Shown: positions 11,477 through 23,097, counted from the first letter of the stretch. The stretch is 64,000 bases of DNA from Hermatobates lingyangjiaoensis (GCA_026182355.1 JAPFBL010000068.1:10143001-10207000); one strand, 5' to 3'. Numbers and translations are program-made. The notes: a model not told the origin generated them from the letters alone.

Positions 11477-13592
11477 CTGAAAAAAGGATACTGCTTGAAC
11501 AAATTGCCAAGGCAAATACCATCTATTCCATCCTACACCTAACATACTTTGAGCAATCATTTTTTTCAATACAGCTGATAAACACAATTAAATAAACTAA
11601 ATATATTAAAACACATAGAAAACTTGTCTCAATATAAAACCATTGAATCTAATCAAGCAAGGATCATCAGAAGACTTAGCATTTCGATTGACTGGAGCGG
11701 CAAATCGCCTTCAAAAGCAAAGGCCACATCTTCAAACCCCTTGATTCTTAGCTCGTTATAATATCGTATTTCAGTTCAACTAGGTCATATTGATGAATAA
11801 AAAAAAAATATTTTTAACTAAAGCTCAAAAAAATGAACATAACTTGTAAAAAAAGATTGTTAGTTGATATGGCATCATTAAAGGAGGAACCTCAAGCAAA
11901 AATTCGAATTCATATGATTTTATTAAAATTTGAAGGAAGTGATTGCGATTACCACTGTCGAGACCCTTACTATTTCAAGGTGTTCATAAGATTTTAAAAT
12001 CCATTCTTTAATCACATGGGTTTGGTCCTAAATTTTGATATATGTGTCAAGAGCAAAAACTCTTTAATTAACTTATTGTTTATCCTGCCGTTAGATTTAA
12101 ATTAAGTGTATTTCGAACAAAGTCGGTCTTCCAATATTTTTTTACTGAGATCAACTTTAGTATTCAAAACGTTTTAAAACAAAAGACAAAACAATCTACC
12201 AAACAATATTCAAGGAAACAGTCATCTTTTTTATAAACCTTAAAATAAAGTAGATTTATTGATCACTACAAAGCCAAATTTTAATCACAAAAAAACAAGA
12301 ACCTAATGAGTATTACGGTAGCATAATATTATTGTCGAGATCGTTGACAACGATATTTCCACAGATGAAAATATTTTCTAAGCCTGACGAATAATCAATC
12401 TTAAATTTGCTCAAGATATTCAGTTATAAACAAAGAAGAAAAAATCATATGTCCTATATTGTTTACAGATATCTAAAAATGCAAATCAAGCTGAGTATGC
12501 CATCATGCCAAGATTACAAGACTGTATGGCTTTCCTGTTCATTAATGCTATTAATGAACGCATTAACTCAAACGCAAAACGTATGTGACCTTGTTTGTCA
12601 GGACGATACATTACACCGTCGAGGTTGTAATGTCGTACAAGAAAGCCGAACAAATAATAATAATTGGATTTAATAACAAACTAATTCCTAAGCTATTTAA
12701 AGCTGAGACAAAGTGTGCCACAAGATCAGCTTGATAAAAACTCTGCGTCTTATTTGGGAACATACTTTTATGTAATGATCCCTTGTCAAAATATGTGCCT
12801 TTCAAGAATTGAACAAGTGACTTACAAAGCACGCCTCGTATCTATCGAACCGATAAATCGCAATCGATTGGTCGATCAGGCAACCCTGATGTTTTGTGAA
12901 CCTGGGTTGAGTGTAGACAGTTCAGATTTTTTAAAAACGAATTTACTCTTAATTTAAAATATTAACCATTTTCTTCAAATCATAAACTTACTTAGTTTCA
13001 ATAAACTACAGTCAATACTTAACTTCGAAATAATTTATTTTATTTGTCTGCCAGAAAAACTGTACCCACTACGTAGATGTGCATATAACAGACTAATCAT
13101 ACGTCCAAGGACTGCGGGTATCTGAAGAAGTGTCCTAAAGAGTTTACTTCAATTCTCTAAATGTGACTACTATTTATAAAATTTTAAAGTTAAAACTTAT
13201 AAATGTTATTTTCAAATGTATTTACCACTCCTATATTAATCACTTAGTGATTGCTATTGCTTAGTGAGAAGTTTTAAAATAATTTTAATCCCCGCTAACT
13301 GTTGTTGTTCCTTTAAAACAATAAAGTTTCTAATATTGTGAGGTGGTAATACAAATTTATTCAGTGGCCTTGTTGATACCTTAACATTTGGATTTTGTGT
13401 TTTTTTTTAAAAATTTTCAATAAATTAATTCTTTTAAATAGGATTACATTTTTTCTCAATTATAGTTTATAAGAACATTATATTTATCGAGTTTTCTCTG
13501 TGATAACACCAGCTACATCAGCTGGTGCAATATGGTAAAATTTGTATTAAAGCATTGATGTCAATTTTTTTAATCAACAGACACAATAATAC

Positions 13593-14100
13593 AATAAATT
13601 GCATTAATAAATGAAATAATCTGGAATTACTAACACTCAACTTTACTATACGTAAGCATAATATCAAACTCATTGATGACCAATGGAGTTTTGGTTTTTA
13701 TATTAATATGGATATCGTGTTCACATAATTTCAAACTCACTGATCTAAAGTATTATCAAACTCCTGGAAAACCAAATTTATGATTTCCTTTGCTTCAATG
13801 TGGCCCGATAGATTTTATTAGTTATAGCAAACTTGAAATCATGATCGACAACAATCTGACGTATGTATGTTATTAATTTTAAACTATTAGCCTCATCGGA
13901 CAATGCGGCCATATCTGTTATTTTCAAAATCAACTATAGATTATAAGCTACTTAATAAACCTCACAATTGTCTTTAGAGAACTATCTCTATATTCTTTAT
14001 TGACTCTAGGTATAATTCACCAAAAATTTTTAACCTTTAATTTCGACTGCTATCCTCCACTTAGAATAATGCTTTCACTCCTTCTGTTTAAATTTTATTT
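13593..14100 (-). repeat. Dispersed repeat, probable non-LTR retrotransposon 3' tail
   Basis: The block starting near ctggaattactaacactcaa shares the ordered segments actttactata..aagcataatat, atggagttttggtttt, cggccatatct and aattgtctttagagaa with 14757-14880, 22140-22560, 27690-27900 and 54630-55010. In the copies at 27.7 and 54.6 kb the same segments lie directly downstream of minus-strand RNase H remnants, so this is read as a 3' tail of that element, minus orientation. Strongly decayed. Confidence 0.6.
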
Positions 14101-14639
14101 TTTCATTTTCTGGTTTTGAAGTTTGTTTACTTCTATGATTTAACAAACTTTAACTTAAAATTTTTTAGGAAAAATATTATTTTAAAATTAAACCGGGGTA
14201 TTGGTGTTCTACACTTCTTCACTTGCAACGAAGTTCATTTTTTAAACATCATGTGAGGGGGCAGGATCAGGATATTAGAGGTAGTAAGGTGGGTAATGGA
14301 TCAAATTGTTGGTGAAGCCTGCGCCCCATCCAAGAAGCATCCCAGAGTAATTCTTTTAAGTCTTAAAGGCTTGTTATTTCTGTTAAAATTTTTGGAAATG
14401 TTTTGTCGATTTGGACGGATGTTAAGTATGGGGTCCCCATATGAAAAAAACTTATTTGATACATTCTCATGTGATTATAGACAGAACTACTTTTATAGTC
14501 TACTATAATGTAATATCTTCTCCTAATATTGTAAGCTCTTAAAATATTCGTAGTAAAAGAACACCTAAAACGAAATTTTATGTCCCTTCAATTGCTGGAG
14601 ATGTGACATAAAAATAGTACACGGACTGTCATAAGGATC

Positions 14640-14880
14640 TAAAAAGTACGTTTACACTCTCCAATATTACCAAAAGCAATGGAGTTTTTAAACATACCAA
14701 GAACTATATATCTGAAAAATGAAAATGTTAAAGGGTGCAACATGTAAATCTCTTGCAATAAATAATCTGGAATTACTAACACTCAACTTTACTATAAGTA
14801 AGCATAATATCAAACTCATTGACGATCAATGGAGTTTTGGTTTTTACATAAATATGGCTATCGTGTTGACATATTAATAT
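14640..14880 (-). repeat. Dispersed repeat, second tail copy plus a segment shared with 29755-29890
   Basis: 14757-14880 repeats 13605-13730 closely. The adjoining 14640-14756 (ccaatattaccaaaagcaat onwards) is similar to 29790-29890. Together they look like parts of the same element family arranged end to end. Confidence 0.55.
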
Positions 14881-15656
14881 AATACGACACTCGCTAGACA
14901 ATGATCCTTCATCCTTGAAAGCATAATAAAATAATCGTTACTTGGTGTTATCTTTTATAGTTTTGAGAATTTTCCGTTCGTACATATCATATAAACTATT
15001 TAAAAAAAACGTCAAATTTCTTGTATTAAAGCTTAAAACAAGTATTGTGTTTGAATCGATCGTGTACCTGTATCATTTTTATACGTTTTCAAACTCAACA
15101 TAAGTAATATTTTCTTAAAATTTTATTGCAAAATTCCCCTTTCTGGTTTATGAACAAACATGACATTTTTTAGGTAATTTGGCTGTCAGTTTCACAAGAA
15201 TCCAAAAATTTCAAAAATCTAGAGATTCTAAAGTTACTAATGCAGGAGGAAAGTCTAAAACTAAATTTGGACCAAAAAAATTATTTTCACCATGATGGTA
15301 TGTTTCCCAAAAACAATAGAATAGAGCATATCTATAACACAGGATCCATTTTTGAGTAGAATATGAATTTCAACCATCAAACGGTGTATGTGACCTGTAG
15401 CGTGCTAACAAACTATTAGTTGTACTCCACCCGCGCACAGACATCATCGATAAAACGTCCAAAAAGGCTTCGGGGACCTTAAAACATGAAAATACATCAA
15501 AATCTCGAGATAGATTTTTTCATGAATACTATACTTCACCTGCAGTAATGTAGAACTATTTAAAGATTGACATTTAGTGATAGTTCTATTGAGAGCAATG
15601 TAATAGTGTGGTACTGGACAGAATACAAGTGCGCACTGTCAAAGATTGTTACTTAC

Positions 15657-15842
15657 CGCTTTCTCATTGACTTGATTGGCGGCATTGACAATGCCGTCCA
15701 GGCACTGGTTGATGATAGGAAACACGTTGCGCTCCACCTGAACACTCTGAATCATGTAATTTCTTATATTTCTTATTCGCTTTTCATCGAGCTCTTGTAG
15801 TTGCCTGAACACCTCAGGCATAAGATGTTCGTAGTGCTGCCT
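15657..15842 (-). CDS. Cip4: Cip4 exon: end of F-BAR domain (FPIINQCLDGIVNAANQV)
   Basis: This 186-base exon encodes 62 whole codons, RQHYEHLMPEVFRQLQELDE through NQVNEKA. Family members carry xHxxYxxxxPxIFxxLQEMDERR followed by ERxVxPIIxKCLDGIxxAAxxVDEK, which this matches closely. It forms the last F-BAR helices and the crossover to the linker. The acceptor is gatatttcag and the donor is GCG|gtaagt, both clean, with phase 0 at each end. Confidence 0.96.
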
Positions 15843-17537
15843 CTGAAATATCATCACCACAATAATTTCAAATGAAACCAGATTATACAATGCATATTCT
15901 GTTGCTTCGGGAAACAATACTTCCTCCTCAAAAGAAAATATTCTTTTTAAGCGAAGCAGTAGTGGTCTCCTGAACTTATATTATGAAATCATAAATGAAT
16001 TCTTATTTTTATAAATATTACAGCTCTAGAAAAACAAAATGTATTAAAATAACAACCATTAGCAGTCCGCCACGGCTTCACGGTGATAAAAAAATAATCG
16101 GAATTAGAATAATCAGGTTTTTTGTTAAAATATTGGTTTACCTTTTTGGCATTTCTATATTGCAAACTAGAAAAAATTTCAAATGATTCGGAATTTCATT
16201 GAATCGAATAACAAATGAAATCGAATGTAATTGGTACATAGATGCATGCTATCCATGATATATATCTTTATGCCCTTGAATTGAGAAAAGAATAATTTTT
16301 AACAATTATTATTCCTAATAATTAGTTAATACTAATGGAATGAAGTGAAAACAATTAAACATTATCATATCTTAAAATGAACAAATATTAATATAAAACT
16401 GTTTGATAAGAATACCTCTGCATCCCTGACATCTGAATACCAAAATGTAAACTTATTAGAATTTACATATACGAAAACAAAGTCTAGAAATCATCAAAAT
16501 AGAACTCTCCAAGATGTAGTAATTAAGTACCGATTTGGTAAATGCCAACTAATTTTACGAAAATTTTTTACACCAAAACTTGGCGGAAAATTCCGCAGGA
16601 AAATGACTCCTCCAATTATAATATGATGTCATGTGGGCATTTCTATTCTATAGCACAAACACACGGATTGACAGACCTGATTTATATAAACATAAACGAC
16701 CACCTAATAATATATTGCCATTTTAATGTGAAAATAGAATAACCGCAAAGAAAATCTAATTTCCTTCCTTCAAATATATGTATTAGTTGGTTTTTAAATA
16801 TTTGTCAGTTTTTAACTGCTAATATATAAAAGCTAACATGATATTTATATATTCTAAAAACTTATAAAACATTAAAAAGGAAAAGACGTTTGACAAATTA
16901 CTAATACAAATGAAGGGTAGAAAAATTAAGAGCAAGTGTAAAGTTAAACATTAAACATGTTAAAGTTAACGTCGCGAAAATGTCTCCAATTCAAAAACAT
17001 TTACACGTATACATATCCAATAATTAACCGAATTTAATATATAGGAAAAAAGTAGTTTTACAATTCAACAGTACTTTTAGCAAACAACCCAATATTACTG
17101 CATTAAATGTACAGAACATAAAAACATTTTGTTTATATCACTGATATTTTTTCAAAATTGAAATTAATCATTCTAAAGTTTTACTAAAAAGAATCATTGT
17201 CGATAAAAGATTTTAAAATTAGCAGCTTTTTTCAATTTACTTTTTTATTTCATAGCCTGTATTTGTATAGTTATATTTATCTATAAAAAAAAAGAACAAG
17301 AAATTGCAAACATAAATTCAATATTAACTAAAAAGATTTGTTTGGTTATTTTTTAAAAAAAAAAATGGTTTTAATTAGTTAAAAAATTGATTCATATCAA
17401 TCGTGGAAGTAGCATAAAAGAATACAATTGTTGAAATACGATGTGTAGAGTTGTATTTCAAAAATACATAAATTTGTTTATATGATGACAAGCTCGTCTG
17501 ATTTGAAGAGGTTAATGAAGCTGCAAAGAGTTTGCAC
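15843..17537 (-). other. Cip4 intron (1.7 kb)
   Basis: The intron runs from donor gtgcaa to acceptor gatatttcag. It is AT-rich with no recognised repeat or gene, and the plus-strand ORFs at 15995 and 16542 are judged to be chance. Confidence 0.9.
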
Positions 17538-17795
17538 CTGCTGCTCATTGGTTCTCTGCAGCTGGTTGGCATACTCGTTCTTCGTATCCTCGCACTGCTG
17601 ACTCTTCATCGTCATATTCATCCTCTGCTTCTCCACCTCGGCCCTTGAAAGGTTAATATCAGCATCAGCCTTGTGGTAATTATCCAATGCTCTTTCTGCT
17701 TCTTTAAAAGCTTTTTCATAATTCTTTTTGGAACGTTCCAAGAAAGTCATTTGGTTGTTCAATTGGTTCATAAGACGAGCACCTTCAGCAAGTAA
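17538..17795 (-). CDS. Cip4: Cip4 exon: F-BAR domain, central long helix
   Basis: This 258-base exon encodes 86 whole codons starting LLAEGARLMNQLNNQ and ending QRTNEQQ. The core SKKNYEKAFKEAERALDNY and the KADADINLSRAEVEKQRMN stretch follow the family pattern (AKxNYEKAxKEAEKAxxxY, then DADxNxxxAEVEKxR). The segment is alpha-helical, rich in Lys/Glu/Gln, and forms the dimer arms. The acceptor is attttttttag and the donor is CAG|gtgcaa. A methionine inside the exon (around 17771) is not the start, because in-frame coding sequence runs up to the acceptor. This is the longest and clearest coding block in the window. Confidence 0.97.
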
Positions 17796-18730
17796 CTAAA
17801 AAAAATAAAAAAATTATTAATCCTTCGTGGAAATTTAAAATAAAATTAAATTGTAAATTAAGAATAATTCAAAATCTTACATTTTGATTAAAAATAGAAA
17901 TTCCGATTAATGAAAGTAGAAAAGATTACAAGAGATTAAGGAATGTAAATAATCAAGAAGGCAAGTTTCCGAGAACTTCAAAAGACCAGACTAATCAAAG
18001 TAGGAAAGTTGTCTGTGAGATGCAATTTGTGGATATATACATATTACTATAAAACAGAGTTACTTTCAGATACGAATATAAATTATATTGTAACATTATA
18101 TTCATTAAAGATATATCACTGCATAGATAAGATACATCCTTGGATAGGCTTCAGAACACTTTTAGGTATTTATATTTGTGTTTGTTTTGTGGACATGGGC
18201 TTCCATTGCGATATTCAAATAACGTTATTATGACAGCTTCTAATTTGCGACCTACTTTTTAATGGGTAATTCCCCAATGGAAGTTACTACAGACATGCAC
18301 TTTAACACAATCACTACACTGTGTTGGGTTATAAAAATAACTAAAATGACAAAACAACTATATTCATCGGCATTACAGGCCATTCTAAGATACGAGCTTT
18401 CGTCCCTCTCAAGACTACACTCTTTCTTTAGTTTGTTTATCTTTTGATTTTTAACTAAAGCTATTATTTGTTTAAAGTTTGAAAGAAAAAAATGAAAAAA
18501 AAGTACGTAGCCCCTTTCATGAATAGAAAAAAGTTTATACCAATGTGAATAAGCTTGCTTTCCATGTGAGCTACCTGATTATATATTTATACTCTCTGAG
18601 CAAGCCGAAACGATATCTCACCTTAGAACACATCTTCAAGAACCTTCTGAATTAAAAGTGGTGATAGAAAATAGTGCACAAGGATAGTTGCCACTTTTAT
18701 ATAATCTTACCATACGAAATCTGCTATATT

Positions 18731-19060
18731 GGGGGGCAGGTTAGCCCAGTGGCAACGTGCTCACCTCTGGACTAGTAAGTCTGGGGTTCAATACCCACTC
18801 TGACGCTCGATTTATTCACGAGGGCAGTGAATAAATCTGAGCATATTGTTCCTTGGAGAAGACTTTAAGCCGTTGGTCCTGAGCCTGCACAATGTAAGGA
18901 ATGCTGTTAAAGATCCCCACTCTAAATACATAGGAGTTAAGCAAAATTTAGAACAACCAATGCGGAATCAATCTTCATTGTGTCTTACCACAAAGGACCA
19001 ATGTCCGGTGTATGTGTGTTCTTGTGGGACGGCAACTGTAACCTAACCTAACCTAACCTA
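18731..19060 (+). mobile_element. tRNA-derived SINE with CCTAA tail
   Basis: The head has RNA polymerase III promoter boxes: A box TAGCCCAGTGG (18742-18752) and B box GGTTCAATACC (18785-18795), spaced as in a tRNA. A roughly 230-base body follows, and a terminal run aacctaacctaacctaacct (19040-19059) forms the tail. Body segments recur at 25568-25810, 31165-31250 and 45845-46015, and the 3' end recurs inverted at 6733-6800. The founding tRNA could not be identified. No clear target-site duplication was seen. Confidence 0.8.
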
Positions 19061-19919
19061 GTCTTAACTGTCGTTAGTCTTATAGAGTGTTCTTCGTTCG
19101 TAGTAATTACTAGAAGAGCTTGTCACCTACCCGGAAAATTGAAAAAGCAGATATTTATACATAGTTGACCGAGAATAGACACTCTGGAGCTCGAACGTAG
19201 TCATCTAGTCTTCTACCATTTTCCTAAGGGGATACATAAAAAAACACGCCGAAAAGTGGCACGACGCAACAAAACTTGCTAGCTGTTTGCCAAATGAACT
19301 ACAGTTCATGTACAGTGCTACAGAATGGCAGCGATATTAAAAGTCCATTAATACTTTTTATATTAAGGACCAAAATTGTAATAATCTAAATGCCAAAAAA
19401 GCGATCCATATTCTACCAGCGATTTTAAGCTAATTACACAGAAAGTGATACTAGGACCCACTGAGCGTTCTTCATTCTGACAAGTCAGTTTTAATACCTC
19501 TTCACCAACCTCACTACCGACCCTGACTTTCCCACTCCCAGTTCAGTAAATTACCTATAAACTACTATACTAGGGACTATAAACTTTATAAAAACTGCGA
19601 CCTTCGGCGATCAAGGAGAAATTGTAAAAAAGTGAATTAATGGAAGTACGCTAAGTTATTAATCGTATATGTTTGAGAGAAGAACTGCTTCCCACTCGTA
19701 CAAGCATATATTACATTATCATAATAAACACATGATGGAAATTAATGAAAGCCACAATAAAAAATAAAAAACGCAGACAATATGCTTGAGGCTTTAACCT
19801 CTTCTGTTATCAATATCTAGTTGCTCTGTGGTGGCATAAATTTGAAAGGCCTCACAACATATTTTCTGTGGTTTTTGTTTTCCCTTGTGGCTTTTACTTT
19901 CATTATATATATATATACT

Positions 19920-20079
19920 TTTTCGTTGGAAATACGATCCAAAACGGACAAATATAGTTCCATAAAGAAATAGAAACATAGAGAAATCAAAAGAACACAC
20001 TTACAGTCTCTAATTTTCGGTTTGAACCGTCTTCAGGAGAGATAAGAGAGGGAAACCAAGCATTGAACTATATATATAA
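19920..20079 (-). repeat. Family 1 hammerhead unit, right arm deleted
   Basis: The left arm (cataaagaaat..acatagagaaatc), core and spacer of the family 1 unit at 10409-10589 are repeated. The spacer then jumps to cattgaact, the last bases of the missing right arm. It is followed after a short TA run by a Penelope-type tail. Confidence 0.75.
20007..20040 (-). ncRNA. Hammerhead ribozyme-like core, family 1, copy B
   Basis: The minus strand carries CUGAAGA (20036-20030), an extra C, stem II GGU/ACC with loop UCAA, GAAA (20018-20015), the self-complementary AAUU, A17, and then GAGA (20010-20007) pairing with UCUC (20040-20037). This is the best preserved family 1 core. The extra base between A9 and stem II resembles the one known in the chrysanthemum chlorotic mottle viroid hammerhead. 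Cleavage is predicted between 20011 and 20010. Confidence 0.6.
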
Positions 20080-20144
20080 CAAGATTTCACATAAACACGT
20101 GAAATAACAATCAATGATGAAGCCATAATATGAAATGGTAAAAA

Positions 20145-20187
20145 AAGACAGATTTTTCAACCCCAACAGGCGGTCATCGTCAGAATC
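20145..20187 (-). ncRNA. Decayed PLE-type hammerhead-like core (left arm of pair)
   Basis: On the minus strand CUGACGA (20183-20177), an extra U, stem II GACCGC paired with GGGGUU, and GAAA (20158-20155) are intact. The helix III palindrome has become AAAUCU, position 17 is G, and the stem I strands no longer match, so cleavage is not expected. Confidence 0.45.
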
Positions 20188-20218
20188 AAAAATCCAACTA
20201 AACCTCAATTGGGTTTAT

Positions 20219-20260
20219 GACTCTGACGATGACCGCTTGTTGTGGTTGAAAGTCTTAGTC
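20219..20260 (+). ncRNA. PLE-type hammerhead-like core (right arm of pair)
   Basis: GACU (20219-20222), CUGACGA (20223-20229), an extra U, stem II GACCGC/GUGGUU with loop UUGUU, GAAA (20248-20251), AGUCU, U17, then AGUC (20257-20260) pairing with the first GACU. One base is missing from the AGAUCU palindrome seen in the 53.8 kb copy. Stem II carries compensating G-U changes relative to that copy. Confidence 0.55.
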
Positions 20261-20290
20261 TTTTTTCTCATTTCATATTGTGGCTTGATC

Positions 20291-20293
<3 letters not shown>

Positions 20294-20329
<36 letters not shown>
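20294..20329. repeat. TA microsatellite
   Basis: A run of about 18 TA units at the end of the Penelope-type tail. Similar runs lie at 20456-20499, 20690-20710 and 20984-21005, all next to repeat boundaries in this 1 kb. Confidence 0.95.
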
Positions 20330-20331
<2 letters not shown>

Positions 20332-20451
20332 GTTCCAACAGACCGACCCAGATTAGCCAGGTAGTAGGTGAGTCCCACCACCCTACCTTGATCCCCCATA
20401 ATGCTCCCTGATCCAAGGGCGATGTCCTGTGAACATTCCAATACTAATCCA

Positions 20452-20455
<4 letters not shown>

Positions 20456-20499
<44 letters not shown>
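20456..20499. repeat. TA microsatellite
   Basis: About 21 TA units, producing YIYIYI-type spurious peptides on both strands. Confidence 0.95.
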
Positions 20500-20500
<1 letters not shown>

Positions 20501-20764
20501 CTGACAATCCTACTATTATTTTCATTATGTCTTGATGGTGAATGTGGTCCATTCGAAACATGTCGACTAGCAATATTGGTGATAAGCATTATACTCGTAG
20601 TTTTAATGAAGAGACGAGGAAGGAATTCCGGAAACTGGAGAAATTATGTAAGAAACAGATACAAGTCAAATATGGGGCGTTATTTAACAATATATATATA
20701 TATATATATAACTTTAAATTACACAAAGCACGACACAGAAAAGAGAATACAAAGAAAACTTACA

Positions 20765-20802
20765 GAATTCAATATTTCGAACTGTTGTTCGTCATCAGGA
20801 GA
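20765..20802 (-). ncRNA. Hammerhead ribozyme-like core, family 3
   Basis: The minus strand reads CUGAUGA (20798-20792), an extra C, a perfect 4-bp stem II GAAC/GUUC with loop AACA, GAAA (20778-20775), the self-complementary AUAU, U17, then GAAUUCUG. Stem I is weak: only GA pairs with the UC before CUGAUGA. The downstream CUGUAAG and the flanking polypurine spacer resemble family 1, so it is a diverged relative. Confidence 0.5.
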
Positions 20803-21167
20803 GTAGACTAGAAGAGAGGACGAAGTGAGAGAGATCTCCCCACGTCGAAGAACGGAGCGCGAATGAAGAAATAAAGAGTCAACCGAAGAGAGCAGCACTA
20901 GCGTAAAAAAGGAGCTAGTACATTGTGGACCGTTTCTTATTTTTAGTAGTTTTATAGTCCTTGTGGACCGTTTCTTATTTTTAGTATATATATATATATA
21001 TATATTAGAAATAATATTACTTCATAAAAAAGGCAAAGCTTATATTAAGTCGCGTAGTAGCTGTCTATCTACTCCACCGTAAAATTAATTAGAATGTTCG
21101 AGGATACAACATCCTCCCCTTGGAAGTGACTAATTATTTTTTTAAGAACAATAAAAGATGCACGCAC

Positions 21168-21315
21168 CTTTTTTCTATCATCCTTAAAGTCTTTAATAAG
21201 AAGACTGACTTCCCGAATAACATCTACTTGCAGAGTCTCCGCTATAACCTCGTGCTGGCCAGCCATGTCATTCACTTCGTTCAGCATTATTTTAAAAGCC
21301 TTGCAAGTTGTGTAT
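21168..21315 (-). CDS. Cip4: Cip4 exon: F-BAR domain, helix with YTTCKAFKIMLNEVNDMAGQ
   Basis: This 148-base exon has one base completing Gln, then 49 whole codons ending DFKDDRKK. The segment TTCKAFKIMLNEVNDMAGQHE matches the family consensus xSCKAFxxxLxEVNDxAGQHE of the F-BAR core, and IREVSLLIKDFKDDRKK matches the following helix. The acceptor is ttgtttcag and the donor is AAG|gtgcgt, leaving phase 0. The next exon also starts in phase 0. The F-BAR domain forms an antiparallel banana-shaped dimer whose concave basic face binds PI(4,5)P2 membranes. No stop or frameshift is seen. Confidence 0.96.
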
Positions 21316-22139
21316 CTGAAACAAACATCAATCATTAATCAATAATATAACTTTATTTTTGATTCAGCTTACTTACTTCACTTTAATTCAATCAAAACTA
21401 ATGTTTTCAAAACACTATGGGCCTTCAAATGGGTGTTCATTAGAAATAAAAAAATGATGGTTAAGTTAACTTGAATAAAATATATGTTAAAAATATTTGC
21501 TTCATGTTCAAAAGATATAAGGGAATTAATGAGATAAGAGCTAAGTGAAATTAGCTAGCCATTGAAGTGATTCAACAACTTCAAAAGGAAAGTTGATAGA
21601 TCTCATGAATCGCCATTAATGAAATCACAAACTGCAATATCTCCAAGATCAGATAGGTTAGTGAAATGACATAGACCACATTGTCCACTCTATTGAACGT
21701 GTCGATCATAGGTAGCCCCCAATCTATAAACTTTCCAAATATATGAATAATACTGTATGCAACAATGAGGTCCATTTTAAAAATTCATAACAATTTAAAG
21801 AAATTTTAACAAATCAAATGCTCTTGAGCCACTTTTAACTGACGAGGCATTACATTTTGCTTTTGAATTAGTAGATAAACAATGGAATAAAACTGAACCA
21901 CCCACTGACGTTTCAAAGTAAATATTTCTCTTCATTCTAAATCATATTTTTTTTAAAAAAAATTATTCCTATCACAATCGTCTTAAATTTACATGTGATG
22001 CACAAACTGTGCTTCTTGATATGAACATTATAAACAATGAAAATGGCAATATTTTAACTGATAGGCACACAAAACCTAACAGTGCTGGTTCAACAAAACC
22101 TAACTAGAATTCTTAATTAATACTTTTCCCGTGGTTCGA

Positions 22140-22600
22140 CGAATTAATCTAGAGTTGTCTACAACCACTTTCCTATAAGTAAACATAATATAAAATTAAA
22201 ATGATTGAAAATAAAATATTTTTGTGTTTTATCAATTTTCCTATAAGTAAGCATACTATGAAATTAAATTGTTGAAAATTAATTATTTTTGTGTTTTATC
22301 AACTTTCCTATAAGTAAACATACTATAAAATTAAATTGCTGAAACTTAATTATTTGTGTGCATTATTTAAATGTAGATATACAAACATTTTAAATAATAA
22401 TGTATGATTTGTTTACATGTGCACATAATCATTTGATTAGTTATAAGAAACTTGAAATTATTGATCAAACAGACATAGTATTAATAAACTGAGCCATGAA
22501 ACTCATCGGATTTGTGCTAACCCGGCCATATCTATCCAGGGTTTAAAAAGTTTAGTACTTTCATACAAAACACAATGCTATTCCAGATATACCAATTTGA
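22140..22600 (-). repeat. Dispersed repeat tail with an internal three-unit tandem array
   Basis: From about 22165 to 22345 a unit of roughly 75 bases (tttcctataagtaaRcata...) is repeated three times. The sequence then continues with the segments shared with 13593-14100 (agttataagaaacttgaaat, cggccatatct). It ends near the hAT insertion. Confidence 0.7.
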
Positions 22601-22677
22601 ATCTATCAAACGTTTATCCTGTTCAGCTTGTCATATATAATTTTGTAATTGATACGTTTCTTTGTAATACTATAGAC

Positions 22678-23097
22678 CAGGCATGGGGAACCAGCGGCCT
22701 CAGAGCCGCATGTGGCCTTTTGAATCATGATTTGCGGCCTTCTGCGGTTTGTTGAGAAAAATGTTTCAAAATAAACAAAATTAGAATTGTGGTAATAAAG
22801 AAAAAAAATCTTTGGCCTTTAGGAAGAACACTATTTATCAATCATTACTTAAAAGTTTTAAGCTTTTAGAAAATTATTTTCCTGAGTTAACAAAGGTAAT
22901 AAACGAAGACTCTGTTGCATTTCTTGAAAGATATAAGACAGTTTTAGATGCACTGATCGAGTAATATAATGATAGATTCAAAGCTTCTACAATATAGATA
23001 TTAATATAAGAATTTTTTTTATCCATTCGTGGTGGCCTTTAGGGGAAGTGGACGGTGCTAAAATTGCGTTTACTCCAAGAAAGGTTCCCCACCCCTG
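22678..23097. mobile_element. Non-autonomous hAT transposon with perfect 8-bp target duplication
   Basis: The ends are inverted repeats: CAGGCATGGGGAACC at 22678 and GGTTCCCCACCCCTG at 23083-23097 (two mismatches). The element is flanked by an identical 8-base duplication, CTATAGAC (22670-22677 and 23098-23105), the size made by hAT transposases. The 420-base interior is GC-rich near the left end (GCGGCC motifs) and has no transposase ORF. The perfect duplication suggests a fairly recent insertion. Confidence 0.93.

Larger units (their letters stand above)
11477..15656 (-). other. Cip4 intron (4.2 kb)
   Basis: The intron runs from donor gtaagt at 15656 to acceptor ccttttttcag at 11477. It holds two related repeat segments (13593-14100 and 14640-14880). 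Nothing was recognised in 11480-13590 or 14880-15650, apart from chance ORFs such as 12407-12673. Confidence 0.9.
20083..20260. repeat. Head-to-head pair of Penelope-type hammerhead tails
   Basis: A tail with hairpin TTTCAC/GTGAAA (20085-20104) leads into a minus-strand hammerhead-like core (20145-20187), then about 30 bases, then a plus-strand core (20219-20260). The plus tail continues to a TA run at 20294. The two halves form an imperfect inverted repeat matching the tail of the Penelope-like fragment at 53750-54550. Confidence 0.8.
17796..21167 (-). other. Cip4 intron (3.4 kb) with SINE, hammerhead units and TA microsatellites
   Basis: The intron runs from donor gtgcgt at 21167 to acceptor attttttttag. 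Its right half is a mosaic of Penelope-type tails, three hammerhead-like cores and four TA runs. In 17800-18730 nothing is recognised. Confidence 0.9.

Noticed and set aside
19040..19060. Interstitial telomere
   Set aside because: Only about four CCTAA units, and they sit exactly at the SINE 3' end, so this is the element's tail rather than a telomere remnant.
20221..20340. DSDDDRLLWLK-like coding frame in the tail repeat
   Set aside because: The apparent acidic peptide is the translation of the conserved CUGACGA/stem II RNA motif, which recurs in changing frames and both orientations, so conservation is at RNA level.
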